Assembly (NCBI RefSeq): GCF_002128425.1
Contig: NZ_NESS01000006.1
Location: forward strand, 124,001 to 188,000
Reading direction: 5' to 3'
Source of the DNA: Gottfriedia acidiceleris
GTDB lineage: Bacteria; Bacillota; Bacilli; Bacillales; Bacillaceae_G
DNA length: 64,000 bases
Position numbers and translations under genes: made by a program
Shown here: positions 42,715 through 51,414 of the stretch, piece after piece
How positions within the stretch are numbered: position 1 is the stretch's first letter
Layout: each line of letters starts with the position of its first letter
Notes under the pieces: model-generated
What the model was told of the DNA's origin: nothing
The model's database searches: none
Seen by the model: only the letters and a program-made list of their open reading frames with translations

Positions 42715-43368
42715 TCATGCACTTTCTAAAACTTTTCCTTCTTTTACAAGTAGCGTACGAGTCGAAACATTACTTGCGAATTCCATGTCGTGAGTAATGA
42801 CAAGAATGCTCATTCCGTCATTTGCTAATTTTTTCATAATCTCAGCAATTCCGTTAGTTAGTTCAGGATCTAGTGCTGAAGTAGGTTCATCAAAGCAAAG
42901 AATTTTTGGCTGTAGTGCACACGCTCTAGCGATAGCTACACGTTGCTGCTGGCCACCGGATAATTCATTTGGTAATGATTTTGCTTTATCACTTAGACCA
43001 ACTTGTTCTAATAAAACCATTGCTCTTTTTGTAGCTTCTTCTTTATTCATACCTAGTACAAGGGTAGGGGCTTCAATAATATTTTCAATTACTGTTTTAT
43101 GTGGGAATAAATTATAGTTTTGAAAAACAAGTCCAACGTTTTTTCTAACTTTTAAAAGATCTTTTTTAGATTTTATCATTTGGCCATCTATTTCAATTGA
43201 TCCGCCATCGAAGCTTTCTAAACCATTAATACAGCGAAGTATAGTCGTTTTACCTGCTCCTGATTGTCCTAATAGAGTAACGATTTCTCCTTTATTAACT
43301 TCAAAAGAGACTTCATTTAATACGGTTTGTTTATTAAACTGTTTTGTTAAGTTATTTACTTTTAACAT
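42715..43368 (-). CDS. Amino-acid ABC transporter ATP-binding protein, GlnQ/HisP type
   Basis: A 217-residue ABC ATPase, short for the family (about 240): Walker A GQSGAGKTT, Q-loop VFQNYNLFPH, signature LSGGQQQR, Walker B ILCFDEPTSALDPE and H-switch VITHDMEF. It ends soon after LVKEGKVLE, lacking the usual 20-residue tail. It powers the polar-amino-acid permease encoded just upstream. Third gene of a unit led by a T-box with a His-type specifier codon. Confidence 0.92.
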   Translation of the reverse strand: MLKVNNLTKQFNKQTVLNEVSFEVNKGEIVTLLGQSGAGKTTILRCINGLESFDGGSIEIDGQMIKSKKDLLKVRKNVGLVFQNYNLFPHKTVIENIIEAPTLVLGMNKEEATKRAMVLLEQVGLSDKAKSLPNELSGGQQQRVAIARACALQPKILCFDEPTSALDPELTNGIAEIMKKLANDGMSILVITHDMEFASNVSTRTLLVKEGKVLESA

Positions 43369-43381
43369 TTTTAGTCTCTCC

Positions 43382-44023
43382 TTATTTATAATATGAATAT
43401 CGATTTTCTAATCGTTTGAATAAATTCGTTAATATAGCTGTTAGTAGTAGATAAATAATACCAACGAAAACAAGAGGCAGCAGTGATGCGCTTGTATTAG
43501 ATGCGATTTTAGCTACTCGTAGCATATCATCAAGTCCAACAACATAAACAAGAGCTGAATCTTTTACTAGAGTAATTACTTCGTTTGAAACAGGAGGTAA
43601 TACTTTTTTAGTCATTTGAGGCAGAATAATTCTTTTAAAAGTTTGACTGCGACTCAAGCCTAAAACCTCTGCTGCTTCATATTGACCTTTATCTACTGAT
43701 TGAATTCCTGCTCTGAATATTTCCCCAAAATAAGCTGCATAATTAAGTGCAAATGCGATAATAACTGTTGTAAAACGGTCAAAGACAATTCCGACTAGTG
43801 GTAAACCAAAAAAGATAAAGATTAATTGTAAAAGTAGAGGTGTACCACGCATTAATAAAATATAAGAACTAATAATTGATTTGATTGCTGTAATATTCGA
43901 AAGTCTTCCAAGCGCAATGATGATTCCAAGTGGAATTGCTAACGCTAGAGTAATTAAGAAAACCTCTAGCGTTACTTTTAATCCATCAAGCATGGATGGT
44001 AATAAAGATGTAATTTGTTCCAT
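43382..44023 (-). CDS. Polar amino-acid ABC transporter permease, HisMQ/GlnP type
   Basis: A 213-residue membrane protein with about five helices and the family EAA loop EAAEVLGLSRSQTFKRIILPQM, plus LLMRGTPLLLQLIFIFFGLP near residue 55. It forms a homodimeric channel with the ATPase at 42715. AAAAGGAG precedes the ATG; 13 nt separate it from the ATPase gene. Confidence 0.93.
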   Translation of the reverse strand: MEQITSLLPSMLDGLKVTLEVFLITLALAIPLGIIIALGRLSNITAIKSIISSYILLMRGTPLLLQLIFIFFGLPLVGIVFDRFTTVIIAFALNYAAYFGEIFRAGIQSVDKGQYEAAEVLGLSRSQTFKRIILPQMTKKVLPPVSNEVITLVKDSALVYVVGLDDMLRVAKIASNTSASLLPLVFVGIIYLLLTAILTNLFKRLENRYSYYK

Positions 44024-44039
44024 GATCGTAAGCTCCTTT

Positions 44040-44816
44040 TTATTTCAATGTACCGAACCATTTTTTATAAATTTTGTCGTAAGTACCATCTTTTTTCATA
44101 GCACTAATTTCTTTGTTAATTTGTTTAAGTAAATCAGAATCATCTTTTCTAACGCCAATTCCATACTCTTCTTCACCAAAGTTATCTTCTAAAATTTTGT
44201 ATTTGTTTTGACCTCTTTTGTTCATGTAATATTTAGCTAATGTTTCATCCGCTACAACCACATCTACACGTTTTGATTCTAAGTCCATTAAAGCTTGGTT
44301 GTTATTTTCATATAATACAGGTTTACTACCGTTAAATGATTTTACTAAGTTTTTATCTTTATTAACTGCATCTAAAGAACTTGATCCTTCTTGAATCCCA
44401 ACATTTTTACCTTTTAAATCTGATTTTGTTTTAATTTTTGAATTTGCTAGGGTGATAATAACTTGTCTATTTTTTAAATATGCATCTGAGAAATTTACTT
44501 TTTTCTTGCGCTCATCTGTGATTGAATAGCCGTTCCAAATTGCATCAATATTTCCTGATTTTAATTCAGTTTCTTTCATTGACCAATCAATTGGTTGGAA
44601 AGTTACTTTCATATTTTCACGTTTAAATACTTCTTTTGCTAAATCAATATCAAAACCTACAACCTTACCTTTATCATCTTTAAAACCCATTGGTACAAAA
44701 GTATCATCTAATCCAATGACTACTTCGTTTGCATTCCGTTTTTCTTTTCCACAACCAGTTACAACTAATATTGAAATCATACAAATGATCATTGCTGACA
44801 TTAATTTTTTATTCAT
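44040..44816 (-). CDS. Amino-acid ABC transporter substrate-binding lipoprotein
   Basis: A 258-residue SBP_bac_3 protein with a lipoprotein signal peptide (MNKKLMSAMIICMISILVVTGC, lipobox VTGC). The mature part has VIGLDDTFVPMGFKDDKGKVVGFDIDLAKEVF and the ligand-binding segments SYLKNR-type and GSSSLDAVNK. It binds a polar amino acid outside the cell. The T-box leader upstream suggests histidine. First gene of the transporter unit. Confidence 0.93.
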   Translation of the reverse strand: MNKKLMSAMIICMISILVVTGCGKEKRNANEVVIGLDDTFVPMGFKDDKGKVVGFDIDLAKEVFKRENMKVTFQPIDWSMKETELKSGNIDAIWNGYSITDERKKKVNFSDAYLKNRQVIITLANSKIKTKSDLKGKNVGIQEGSSSLDAVNKDKNLVKSFNGSKPVLYENNNQALMDLESKRVDVVVADETLAKYYMNKRGQNKYKILEDNFGEEEYGIGVRKDDSDLLKQINKEISAMKKDGTYDKIYKKWFGTLK

Positions 44817-44846
44817 TTTACTCTCTCCCTTAAAATATTCTTGAAA

Positions 44847-45150
44847 AACAAAAAACTCCCGACCTCTAGCTATATGAAATAGCTAGAGGACGGGAGTATT
44901 ACTCACGTGGTTCCACCTCTATTTATTGATACCTCACGATACCAACCTCTTCAAGTGCAGCAATTAAGCTATACTCTAGCACGATAACGGGTGCAGGGAA
45001 TCCGGAAACAGTCTACTACCAAAAAGGGTTCGGTGCTCAGCTCAGAGATGTGTTCAAAATATTGTCTTACGCCCCTCGCACCAACCGGGAACTCTCTGGT
45101 TAAGAACTTAATACTTTTACTATTTCTCATCAATGCTTTTAAAATTAAAT
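44847..45150 (-). promoter_or_regulatory. T-box riboswitch leader with predicted His (CAC) specifier
   Basis: The minus strand has the T-box motif AGAGGTGGAACCACG (44906-44920), a strong terminator (stem CTCCCG-CCTCTAGCTAT with its complement, 44856-44896, followed by TTTTTTG), a distal stem I with GGTTGGTGCGAGG and the specifier-loop pattern GAA-CAC-A at 45055-45049. The triplet in the codon position (45052-45050) reads CAC, histidine. Uncharged tRNA-His would pair there and with the T-box to stabilise the antiterminator, turning on the transporter when histidine is short. Confidence 0.88.
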
Positions 45151-45445
45151 TTTCAAATATGTTCAATACTGCAGTCTTTATAAAATCAAACTAGTTTGTT
45201 TTGCGATGAACAAATAATATTACAGATTACAAACAACTGTCAACAAATTTTATTTAAAAAAACTTTGATTTTGTCAAAACTTGGGTAGGAAATTTCTCGG
45301 GAAATATGGAAAATTGTCGATTGAATACTAATAAATCTGATTGGGATTGTCAAATATTATCAATTCACATAAATAACATATACTTTATAAATTATGATTA
45401 AAAAATATGATAAATTTTAATTAAAATTAAGAATAAGCGGGATAT

Positions 45446-45613
45446 CACTCGTTCTTGGCAACTAAATAAGCCGAGATGATTTTATCTAAGTAATTCAAAG
45501 AAGTAGCCATGCGGTTTAAGAGCATAGGGGGCTATTTCTTTTTTGTTACGTTGATAATACTAATTACTAATTGGATCAATGCAACGAAAAAAGTCATTGT
45601 TAAGATAATTTCT
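45446..45613. repeat. Direct repeat copy 1 of the toxin/antitoxin module (decayed)
   Basis: The segment starting CACTCGTTCTTGGCAACTAA and holding CCGAGATG, the GTAGCC hairpin and the toxin C-terminal codons recurs at 45705-45880, offset by 259 bp and most similar at its start. A tandem duplication of a whole type I module. Confidence 0.85.
45532..45597 (-). pseudogene. Decayed holin-like type I toxin copy
   Basis: Reads MTFFVALIQLVISIINVTKKK, nearly identical to the last 21 residues of the intact toxin at 45795, but the first 13 residues and the strong ribosome binding site are replaced by unrelated AT-rich sequence with an in-frame stop upstream. It is unlikely to be translated. Confidence 0.75.
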
Positions 45614-45678
45614 TTATATTTAACAAAAAATTCATGTCATCAAAGTATATCTAAAGGATCGTATGATATAATAAATAT

Positions 45679-45807
45679 ATATTAAAAAAGAACGAGTGCT
45701 GTAACACTCGTTCTTGGCAACTAAATAAGCCGAGATGGTTTTATCTATTAAAGTATTACTAAGAAGTAGCCCATGCCAGGTCAAAGCATAGGGGCTATTT
45801 CTTTTTT
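45679..45807 (+). ncRNA. Candidate antitoxin RNA overlapping the toxin mRNA 3' end
   Basis: A promoter with extended -10 element TGATATAAT (45664-45672) points right. The transcript would begin with a hairpin (GAACGAGTG / CACTCGTTC) and end at the terminator TAGCCCATGC...GCATAGGGGCTA with TTTCTTTTTT (45765-45807). It is antisense to the last codons and 3' untranslated region of the toxin, as in the TxpA/RatA and BsrG/SR4 systems. No -35 box is clear. Confidence 0.65.
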
Positions 45808-45880
45808 GTTGCGTTAATAATACTAACTACTAATTGAATCAATGCAACTACAAAGGTCATTGCGATGAAGATTAGAGTAA
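45705..45880. repeat. Direct repeat copy 2 of the toxin/antitoxin module (intact)
   Basis: Matches 45446-45613: same start CACTCGTTCTTGGCAACTAA, the same hairpin core and toxin codons, with several point differences and small indels. Confidence 0.85.
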
Positions 45881-45899
45881 GTATTTCAAGTGTTTGCAT
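45795..45899 (-). CDS. Holin-like type I toxin, 34 residues
   Basis: ATG at 45899 follows a near-perfect ribosome binding site (AAAGGAGGTGAT). The protein MQTLEILTLIFIAMTFVVAL continues IQLVVSIINATKKK: one membrane helix and a KKK tail, the build of the putative holin-like/TxpA-type toxins of Firmicutes. Overexpression of such peptides damages the membrane; an overlapping RNA on the other strand (45679-45807) should repress it. A decayed duplicate lies 260 bp away. Confidence 0.82.
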   Translation of the reverse strand: MQTLEILTLIFIAMTFVVALIQLVVSIINATKKK

Positions 45900-46189
45900 T
45901 GGCATCACCTCCTTTCTACAAAAATGCGTAGAAAAGAAGATAAAACCAATTCCCCTATGCTATTTAATTGCCTGTTTTTATTATAATAAAATAATTATGA
46001 TTAAACTGAAGTGATAATATAAAATTTAAACAATTTCATGAAGTTTTAGAATGATTACAATTCTGTTCGGTTGGTAAAAATTGAACAGAGTGTTGAAATA
46101 TTAATATCTTAAAAATTATTGTATGATAGGATTATAGTTTTTTTAGAGCGATATATGTGAATATAGATAAATTGAAGTAGGAGAGTAGA

Positions 46190-47071
46190 ATGAGAAAATT
46201 TAAGAAAGTTTATATAGAAATTACAAATATATGTAATCTGAAGTGTAATTTTTGTCCGAGCCCTACGTTGGAGAGGCCGTTGAAGTTTTTGGACGAGAAG
46301 GCTTTTACTCATGTTGTAAATTCGGTAAAACCTTATACGGATCATATTTATTTTCATTTGATGGGTGAGCCGTTTTTAAATACAAAGCTTGGTAGATTTT
46401 TGGACATTAGTCATGAAAATGGTTTGAAGGTTAACATAACAACGAATGGTACGTTAATTAATAAAGTAAAGGATTTATTAATTGAATCCAAGGGTTTAAG
46501 ACAAATTAATTTTTCACTTCATAGTTTTGAGGCGAATGATTTAACGAAGGATTTGCACGATTACGTTGAAAATATTACAAATTTTATTAATGAAGCGAAT
46601 GAAAAAAGTGACATGATCTGTGCAATTAGACTTTGGAATATGGATAGTGAAGAGTTAAGAGCAAGTAACTCATTGAATATTGATATATTAAATTTACTTG
46701 AGGAAAAACTAAACTTAGATTTTTCTTTAAGTGAAAGACTTCAGGAAACACATAATATTAAACTACGCGATAAAATTTATTTAAATATGGCAGAAAAGTT
46801 CCAATGGCCAGATATGGGTAATGATATCATCGATGAAAATGTATTCTGCTATGGTTTAAGGGATCAAATCGGAGTATTAGTTGATGGAACGGTAGTACCA
46901 TGTTGTTTAGATAGTGAAGGTAAGATTCCATTAGGGAATATTTACGAGACATCATTAGAGGATATTTTAAATTCTGAACGTGCAAGAGCGATTTATGATG
47001 GTTTCTCAAGACGATGTGCAGTGGAAGATTTATGCAAAAGATGTGGGTATGCAAAACGACATAAAAAGTAA
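46190..47071 (+). CDS. Radical SAM / SPASM domain protein
   Basis: A 293-residue protein with the radical SAM cluster motif CNLKCNFC (residues 15-22), the glycine-rich SAM site HLMGEPFLNTKLG, and a C-terminal SPASM-type region with Cys in VFCYGLRDQ, VVPCCLDSEG and the CAVEDLCKRCGYAK cluster. Such enzymes use extra Fe-S clusters to modify peptides or proteins. No RiPP precursor, discriminator or transporter is adjacent; the only small gene nearby is the toxin at 45795, which looks unrelated. AGGAGAG precedes the ATG. Function unknown. Confidence 0.88.
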   Translation: MRKFKKVYIEITNICNLKCNFCPSPTLERPLKFLDEKAFTHVVNSVKPYTDHIYFHLMGEPFLNTKLGRFLDISHENGLKVNITTNGTLINKVKDLLIESKGLRQINFSLHSFEANDLTKDLHDYVENITNFINEANEKSDMICAIRLWNMDSEELRASNSLNIDILNLLEEKLNLDFSLSERLQETHNIKLRDKIYLNMAEKFQWPDMGNDIIDENVFCYGLRDQIGVLVDGTVVPCCLDSEGKIPLGNIYETSLEDILNSERARAIYDGFSRRCAVEDLCKRCGYAKRHKK

Positions 47072-47080
47072 TTTTTGGTA

Positions 47081-47117
47081 AAAAGCGCTTTCTTTTTAAA
47101 AGAAAGTGCTTTCTTAT
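47081..47117 (+). terminator. Terminator after the radical SAM gene
   Basis: AAAGCGCTTTCTTTT pairs with AAAAGAAAGTGCTTT, followed by CTTATTT. Confidence 0.8.
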
Positions 47118-47204
47118 TTAAAACCCAAAAAAAGCTATATTAATCCTCGGAATTTTATAGTAGTATAGTTTAGTCTGTTTAAAATTTTAGGAGGATTTAC
47201 ATTA

Positions 47205-47819
47205 ATGAAAGACGTACAACAAATTAAAATAACTACTGCAGATCCATCTGCAATTGGTTTATTCGGTTTAGCAATGGTAACGCTTGTTGCCTCAACACAA
47301 AAATTAGGAATTACTGATGGTGTTTCGTTAGTATTACCTTGGGCGATTTTTTTAGGTGCTATTGCACAATTATTTGCGAGTATCCAGGATTTTAAACATA
47401 ATAATGTATTTGGCGCAACAGCATTTGGAGCATATGCTTTCTTCTGGTTAGCTGTTGGTACTACTTGGTTAATCCAATTAGGTGTTTTTGGAGAAGCATT
47501 AATGAAAGCAGCTGATGTTAAACAACTTGGTTTTGCTTTTGTAGGGTATTTAATCTTTACAATTTTTATGACAATCGGTGCAATGGAAACACATAAAGTA
47601 TTATTCATTATTTTTGTATTAATTGATTGTTTATTTATTGGATTATCATTAAGTACATTAGGATTTATGGAAGAAGCTACACATACTTTTGCAGCATATA
47701 GTGAATTAGGTATTGCAATTATGTCATTTTATGGATCAGCTGCAGCTGTATTAAATAGTCACTTTGGAAGAGAATTTTTACCTGTAGGTAAACCATTTGG
47801 TATTTTTAAAGCGAAATAA
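47205..47819 (+). CDS. Acetate uptake transporter (GPR1/FUN34/YaaH family)
   Basis: A 204-residue membrane protein with six helices. It opens TADPSAIGLFGLAMVTLVAS, the DPSAIGL variant of the family's NPAPLGL motif, and has ITDGVSLVLPWAIFLGAIAQLFASIQDF and the FGATAFGAYAFFWLAVG segment. Family members such as SatP take up acetate and succinate with protons. TAGGAGGAT precedes the ATG. Single-gene unit with its own terminator. Confidence 0.92.
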   Translation: MKDVQQIKITTADPSAIGLFGLAMVTLVASTQKLGITDGVSLVLPWAIFLGAIAQLFASIQDFKHNNVFGATAFGAYAFFWLAVGTTWLIQLGVFGEALMKAADVKQLGFAFVGYLIFTIFMTIGAMETHKVLFIIFVLIDCLFIGLSLSTLGFMEEATHTFAAYSELGIAIMSFYGSAAAVLNSHFGREFLPVGKPFGIFKAK

Positions 47820-47862
47820 TGAGTCAATCTGAAAATCAATTTTCAGACTATGTCCACACACT

Positions 47863-47894
47863 AAAACCTTTACTATTTGAGTAAAGGTTTTTTT
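47863..47894 (+). terminator. Terminator after the acetate transporter
   Basis: AAAACCTTTAC / GTAAAGGTTTT with a 7-nt loop, then TTTTT. Confidence 0.9.
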
Positions 47895-47988
47895 TATAAA
47901 TATTAGTATGGTTTGATTAGAAATGACAGATGATAATATCGTGCTTTTAAAGTAGTTTGGACAATTAAATTGAAAGGTGGTAATTCGT

Positions 47989-48624
47989 TTGACAACACTA
48001 TTGTATATTACTGCACATCCTCACGATAAGTCTACTTCATACAGTATGGCGGTTGGTGATGCGTTTATCGAGAGTTATAAAGCTGCACATCCTAATGATC
48101 AAGTAGTACATATTGACCTTTATAATGAAACGATTCCTCATATTGATGCTGAAGTATTTGCAGGTTGGGGGAAACTTCAATCTGGAGGATCTTTTGATAC
48201 ACTATCTTCAGGTGAGCAATCAAAAGTAGGAAGATTAAATGAGATTGTAACCCAATTTGCTGAAGCAGATAAATATGTATTTGTAACACCTTTATGGAAC
48301 TTTTTATTCCCACCAATTATGAAAAACTATATCGATGCAATTTGCGTTGCTGGTAAAACTTTCAAATATACTTCTAATGGTCCTCAAGGATTATTAGGTG
48401 GTAAAAAAGCTTTGCATATCCAGGCACGTGGCGGAGTTTATTCAGAAGGTCCAGCAGCAGGTCTTGAAATGGGACATCGCTATATTGGAACGATAATGAG
48501 CTTCTTAGGTGTTCAAGATTTTAATGGGATTTTTGTAGAAGGTCAAAATCAATTCCCAGACCGAGCACAAGAAATTAAAGAACAAGCAATCCAAAAAGCT
48601 AAGGAAACTGCAAAGGACTTTTAA
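47989..48624 (+). CDS. azoR: FMN-dependent NADH-azoreductase
   Basis: TTG at 47989 fits the ribosome binding site GAAAGGTGG; a GTG at 47977 is in frame but overlaps that site. The 211-residue flavodoxin-fold protein has [19 protein letters not shown] (FMN phosphate loop), [21 protein letters not shown] and [21 protein letters not shown], as in AzoR1/AzoJ. It reduces quinones and azo compounds by two electrons, giving protection from quinone stress. Single-gene unit. Confidence 0.92.
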   Translation: MTTLLYITAHPHDKSTSYSMAVGDAFIESYKAAHPNDQVVHIDLYNETIPHIDAEVFAGWGKLQSGGSFDTLSSGEQSKVGRLNEIVTQFAEADKYVFVTPLWNFLFPPIMKNYIDAICVAGKTFKYTSNGPQGLLGGKKALHIQARGGVYSEGPAAGLEMGHRYIGTIMSFLGVQDFNGIFVEGQNQFPDRAQEIKEQAIQKAKETAKDF

Positions 48625-48635
48625 AATGTTCACTA

Positions 48636-48667
48636 CAAAAAAACTCACATTTTTGTGAGTTTTTATT
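48636..48667 (+). terminator. Terminator after azoR
   Basis: AAAAACTCACA / TGTGAGTTTTT with a TTTT loop; may also serve the convergent kinase gene. Confidence 0.88.
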
Positions 48668-48695
48668 TTGGGAAATAGTAGATTGTTGGTTTTCT

Positions 48696-49925
48696 TCATT
48701 CATTTTCATATTGCCAATTCGGTAAATAAATTCGAAATATTGATCCTTCGTTTTCCTTACTACTTACTTTAATCTTACCTTTAAATTTTTCGATAATATT
48801 AAAGCAAACAGTTAATCCAATCCCTGTGCCTCTTTCTTTTAGTGAGTAGAAGGGAGTACCGAGCTTTTCAATTGTTTCTTGAGACATTCCAATTCCTGTG
48901 TCTATGATTTCAATAAGTGCATATTCATTTTCCTGTAAGAGATTGATCGTAATTAGTCCACCGGTATCATGCATTGATTCGATTGCATTTTTCATCAAAT
49001 TAACGAGAACTTGCTTGAATTCGATTGGATTTATTTTCGTATATAGTATTTGATTAAAGTTTAATTTGAAACAGCTGCTTTGACTATTTGCCATCGAGGC
49101 AAGTAAATCAGTTACATTCAATATTTCTTTATTTACTTCTACGACTTGGAGCGTTTCGGTTTGAGGTTTTGCTAGTGATAAATAATCATTAATAATGGTT
49201 TGAGCGTATTCTAATTCTTTTAGCATCGTATCGACATAGTATTTTTCGTCTGAGTTCATTGTTTTTGTTTTTTGAAAAAGTTGTGCGAAACCTTTTACGA
49301 CAGTAATTGGATTGCGAATTTCATGTGCGATCGTTGCAGCTAGCTGACCAATCGAATTTAATTGTTTCGCCTGTTGTATTTCCTTGTGATTGGCTTCTAA
49401 AGCTATGACCTTCGTCTCTGTTTGTAAAAATACAAATAAGAGTATTAATTGTATGGAAAGGAATTCTAAAATATTGCCGACAGGATCTAAAGCTATATAA
49501 GAGTACTTTTCTTTTAGATTTGAAAATGAGATTAGTAATACAAAGGTAGGTCCAATTAGAATATTTAATACCCAACCGATATAAAATGCTATGCGATTAT
49601 ACAAAAAGATCGTAAAGATTGGGATGATTGCTACAAAACTATACATTGTTGATGTGTCTGGGTATGTCCAAAATTTAATATACACATAGATTGAAGAAAT
49701 GGTCGTAAATAATACTTTTGAAAATGTGTTATTCTTTTTAAGAAAATAAAATAAAGAAAAAATAACAACGAATAACAAGATAACTTGAGTAATAAGTTCA
49801 ATTGGATGATCCTTAAAAGTTAAAGGAGAGAGTGTAATTCCTACTAGTAATAAAGAAGTGAGTGAAGCCATAAAAAAAATATAAATTCGACGGCTTCTTT
49901 TGTTGTAGTACTCTGTATTTTTCAT
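48696..49925 (-). CDS. Orphan sensor histidine kinase 1 (KinB-like)
   Basis: A 409-residue kinase with six hydrophobic segments (about 13-185), a HisKA dimerisation domain with phospho-acceptor in ATIAHEIRNPITVVKGFAQLFQ (about 205-225) and an HATPase_c domain with NLMKNAIES (N box), IDTGIGM (G1) and GTGIGLTV (G2). There is no response regulator next to it. Layout and motif resemble the sporulation kinases KinB/KinD, which feed phosphate to Spo0F. GGAG precedes the ATG. The membrane sensor has no recognisable ligand domain. Confidence 0.9.
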   Translation of the reverse strand: MKNTEYYNKRSRRIYIFFMASLTSLLLVGITLSPLTFKDHPIELITQVILLFVVIFSLFYFLKKNNTFSKVLFTTISSIYVYIKFWTYPDTSTMYSFVAIIPIFTIFLYNRIAFYIGWVLNILIGPTFVLLISFSNLKEKYSYIALDPVGNILEFLSIQLILLFVFLQTETKVIALEANHKEIQQAKQLNSIGQLAATIAHEIRNPITVVKGFAQLFQKTKTMNSDEKYYVDTMLKELEYAQTIINDYLSLAKPQTETLQVVEVNKEILNVTDLLASMANSQSSCFKLNFNQILYTKINPIEFKQVLVNLMKNAIESMHDTGGLITINLLQENEYALIEIIDTGIGMSQETIEKLGTPFYSLKERGTGIGLTVCFNIIEKFKGKIKVSSKENEGSIFRIYLPNWQYENE

Positions 49926-50018
49926 GCTTCAATCTCCGTTCTGAAAAGAAACTTTCAATAATATTCTACACTTTTCAGAAAATTATTAATAGATAAATTA
50001 TGACAATATTAATATAAA

Positions 50019-50046
50019 AGAGACCAAAAAATTCTTTTTGGTCTCT
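50019..50046 (-). terminator. Terminator at the end of the phosphoesterase gene
   Basis: AGAGACCAAAAA / TTTTTGGTCTCT hairpin, T-rich on the minus side, reaching the stop codon of the metallophosphoesterase gene. Confidence 0.85.
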
Positions 50047-51190
50047 ATTTAGAAAATGAAATAGTAATCGTAACAATCTCAGATGGGTTACCTGTTCTAA
50101 TTGGAGGTCCCCAAGTTCCAAATCCTGATGAAACGACAAAGTGTGAGTGCTCTTTTTGTAAATAACCCCAATCAACTTCGTAAAGTCGACGGGTAATTAA
50201 GTGATTTGGCATAAACTGGCCGCGATGTGTATGTCCGGACACTTGTAAATCTATGCCTAATTGAGTTGGGATTTCTAAATGATGGGGCTGATGATCAAGT
50301 AAGATAATTGGTTTTGTATGATCGATTCCTTCAAGTAGTTCATGTAAATCTAAGCGCTTTTTACTTGCAAGGTCTTTACGACCGACGATATAGAAATTGT
50401 TATCAACTAGTTCTTTCTCATCTAATAAAATGCAAATACCAGCATCTTTTAAATGCCGGGCAAGTAAATCTAAATGCCCACCATAATAATCATGATTTCC
50501 AGGTACGGCGTATGTGCCAATCTTTGGTTTTAACTTTTTCAACGTTTGGACCATATTTTCCTCAACAAAAGGGGTAATATCTTCGTCAATTATATCTCCA
50601 GCAATCAAGACTAAATCAGGAGCAAGCTTATTAATTTTTTCAACAAGAAACTCTAACCTTTTATTCGTGACTAATGTGCTTAAATGTAAATCCGAAACTA
50701 GTACGATTGAAAGCTCTTTGTATTGTTCATTTGTTTTTTCAACATGGATGTCATAATGAACAATCTGTGTGTCTAGTGCACTTTTTCTACCTTTTACTAT
50801 AAGGTATGTGATACATAATATGACAATTGTTCCAAGTATCGCAGTTATACTACTTGTCTTGAAAGATGTAAATTCTCTTAAAATCAGTCCAATTAAATCA
50901 GCAACGATGATAAAGAAAATTAAATAATAAAAGATGGCTAACCAGTATGCTCCTATTTTATGAAGCGGTTTAAATAAAGAAGTAGGAAGCTTACTCTTTA
51001 GTACTCTTGAAAGAATGTACGCAAAAGTTATAAACAGAAATATGATCCAATAGATTATTTCTATTGTTGGATTCGTCCATCTATTTAGAAAAGCATTAAT
51101 ATAGCTCCACCCATTAAGACCTATGTAAAAATTAATTAAGAAAAAGAAAATCATAACCAAAATAATATTTAATACGATTCTTTTATTCAT
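50045..51190 (-). CDS. Membrane-bound metallophosphoesterase (YkuE/YaeI-like)
   Basis: ATG at 51190 has GAAGGGGATC upstream; an in-frame ATG at 51205 lies ahead of that site. The 381-residue protein has four hydrophobic segments (about 1-150) and a calcineurin-like catalytic domain with VSDLHLS, LIAGDIIDE, VPGNHDYYGG, LLDHQPHH and SGHTHRGQF, the complete set of metal-binding motifs. Related proteins act on lipid or nucleotide phosphates at the membrane. The substrate is unknown. It lies between two orphan kinases on its two sides. Confidence 0.9.
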   Translation of the reverse strand: MNKRIVLNIILVMIFFFLINFYIGLNGWSYINAFLNRWTNPTIEIIYWIIFLFITFAYILSRVLKSKLPTSLFKPLHKIGAYWLAIFYYLIFFIIVADLIGLILREFTSFKTSSITAILGTIVILCITYLIVKGRKSALDTQIVHYDIHVEKTNEQYKELSIVLVSDLHLSTLVTNKRLEFLVEKINKLAPDLVLIAGDIIDEDITPFVEENMVQTLKKLKPKIGTYAVPGNHDYYGGHLDLLARHLKDAGICILLDEKELVDNNFYIVGRKDLASKKRLDLHELLEGIDHTKPIILLDHQPHHLEIPTQLGIDLQVSGHTHRGQFMPNHLITRRLYEVDWGYLQKEHSHFVVSSGFGTWGPPIRTGNPSEIVTITISFSK

Positions 51191-51414
51191 ATTGATCCCC
51201 TTCATACGATAGTGGTAAGGTACTTCTAGTATAAATGTTTAAACTTATAAACGCACTTATTTAACTTTCTAATAAAATGAAAAAAATATTAATCGACAAA
51301 ACATGAAAAATAGTGGTAGTTAATAGGGTAAAATAAAGGATTTTTGGAAGTTTTGTCGTATTATTTTTATGTTGATTATATTTGGAAAATTTAGAATCTA
51401 GTGAGGATAAAAAC

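Noticed and set aside
44969-45194. 65-67-aa frames inside the T-box leader on both strands
   Set aside because: The region is explained by the structured T-box RNA; neither frame has a ribosome binding site.
46190-47071. Radical SAM enzyme as modifier of the holin-like toxin peptide at 45795
   Set aside because: The toxin belongs to a known unmodified type I toxin group, is on the other strand and has no leader; no positive evidence links them.
47135-47608. 157-aa frame antisense to the acetate transporter
   Set aside because: Shadow of a real, well-conserved membrane protein gene with good start signals on the other strand.
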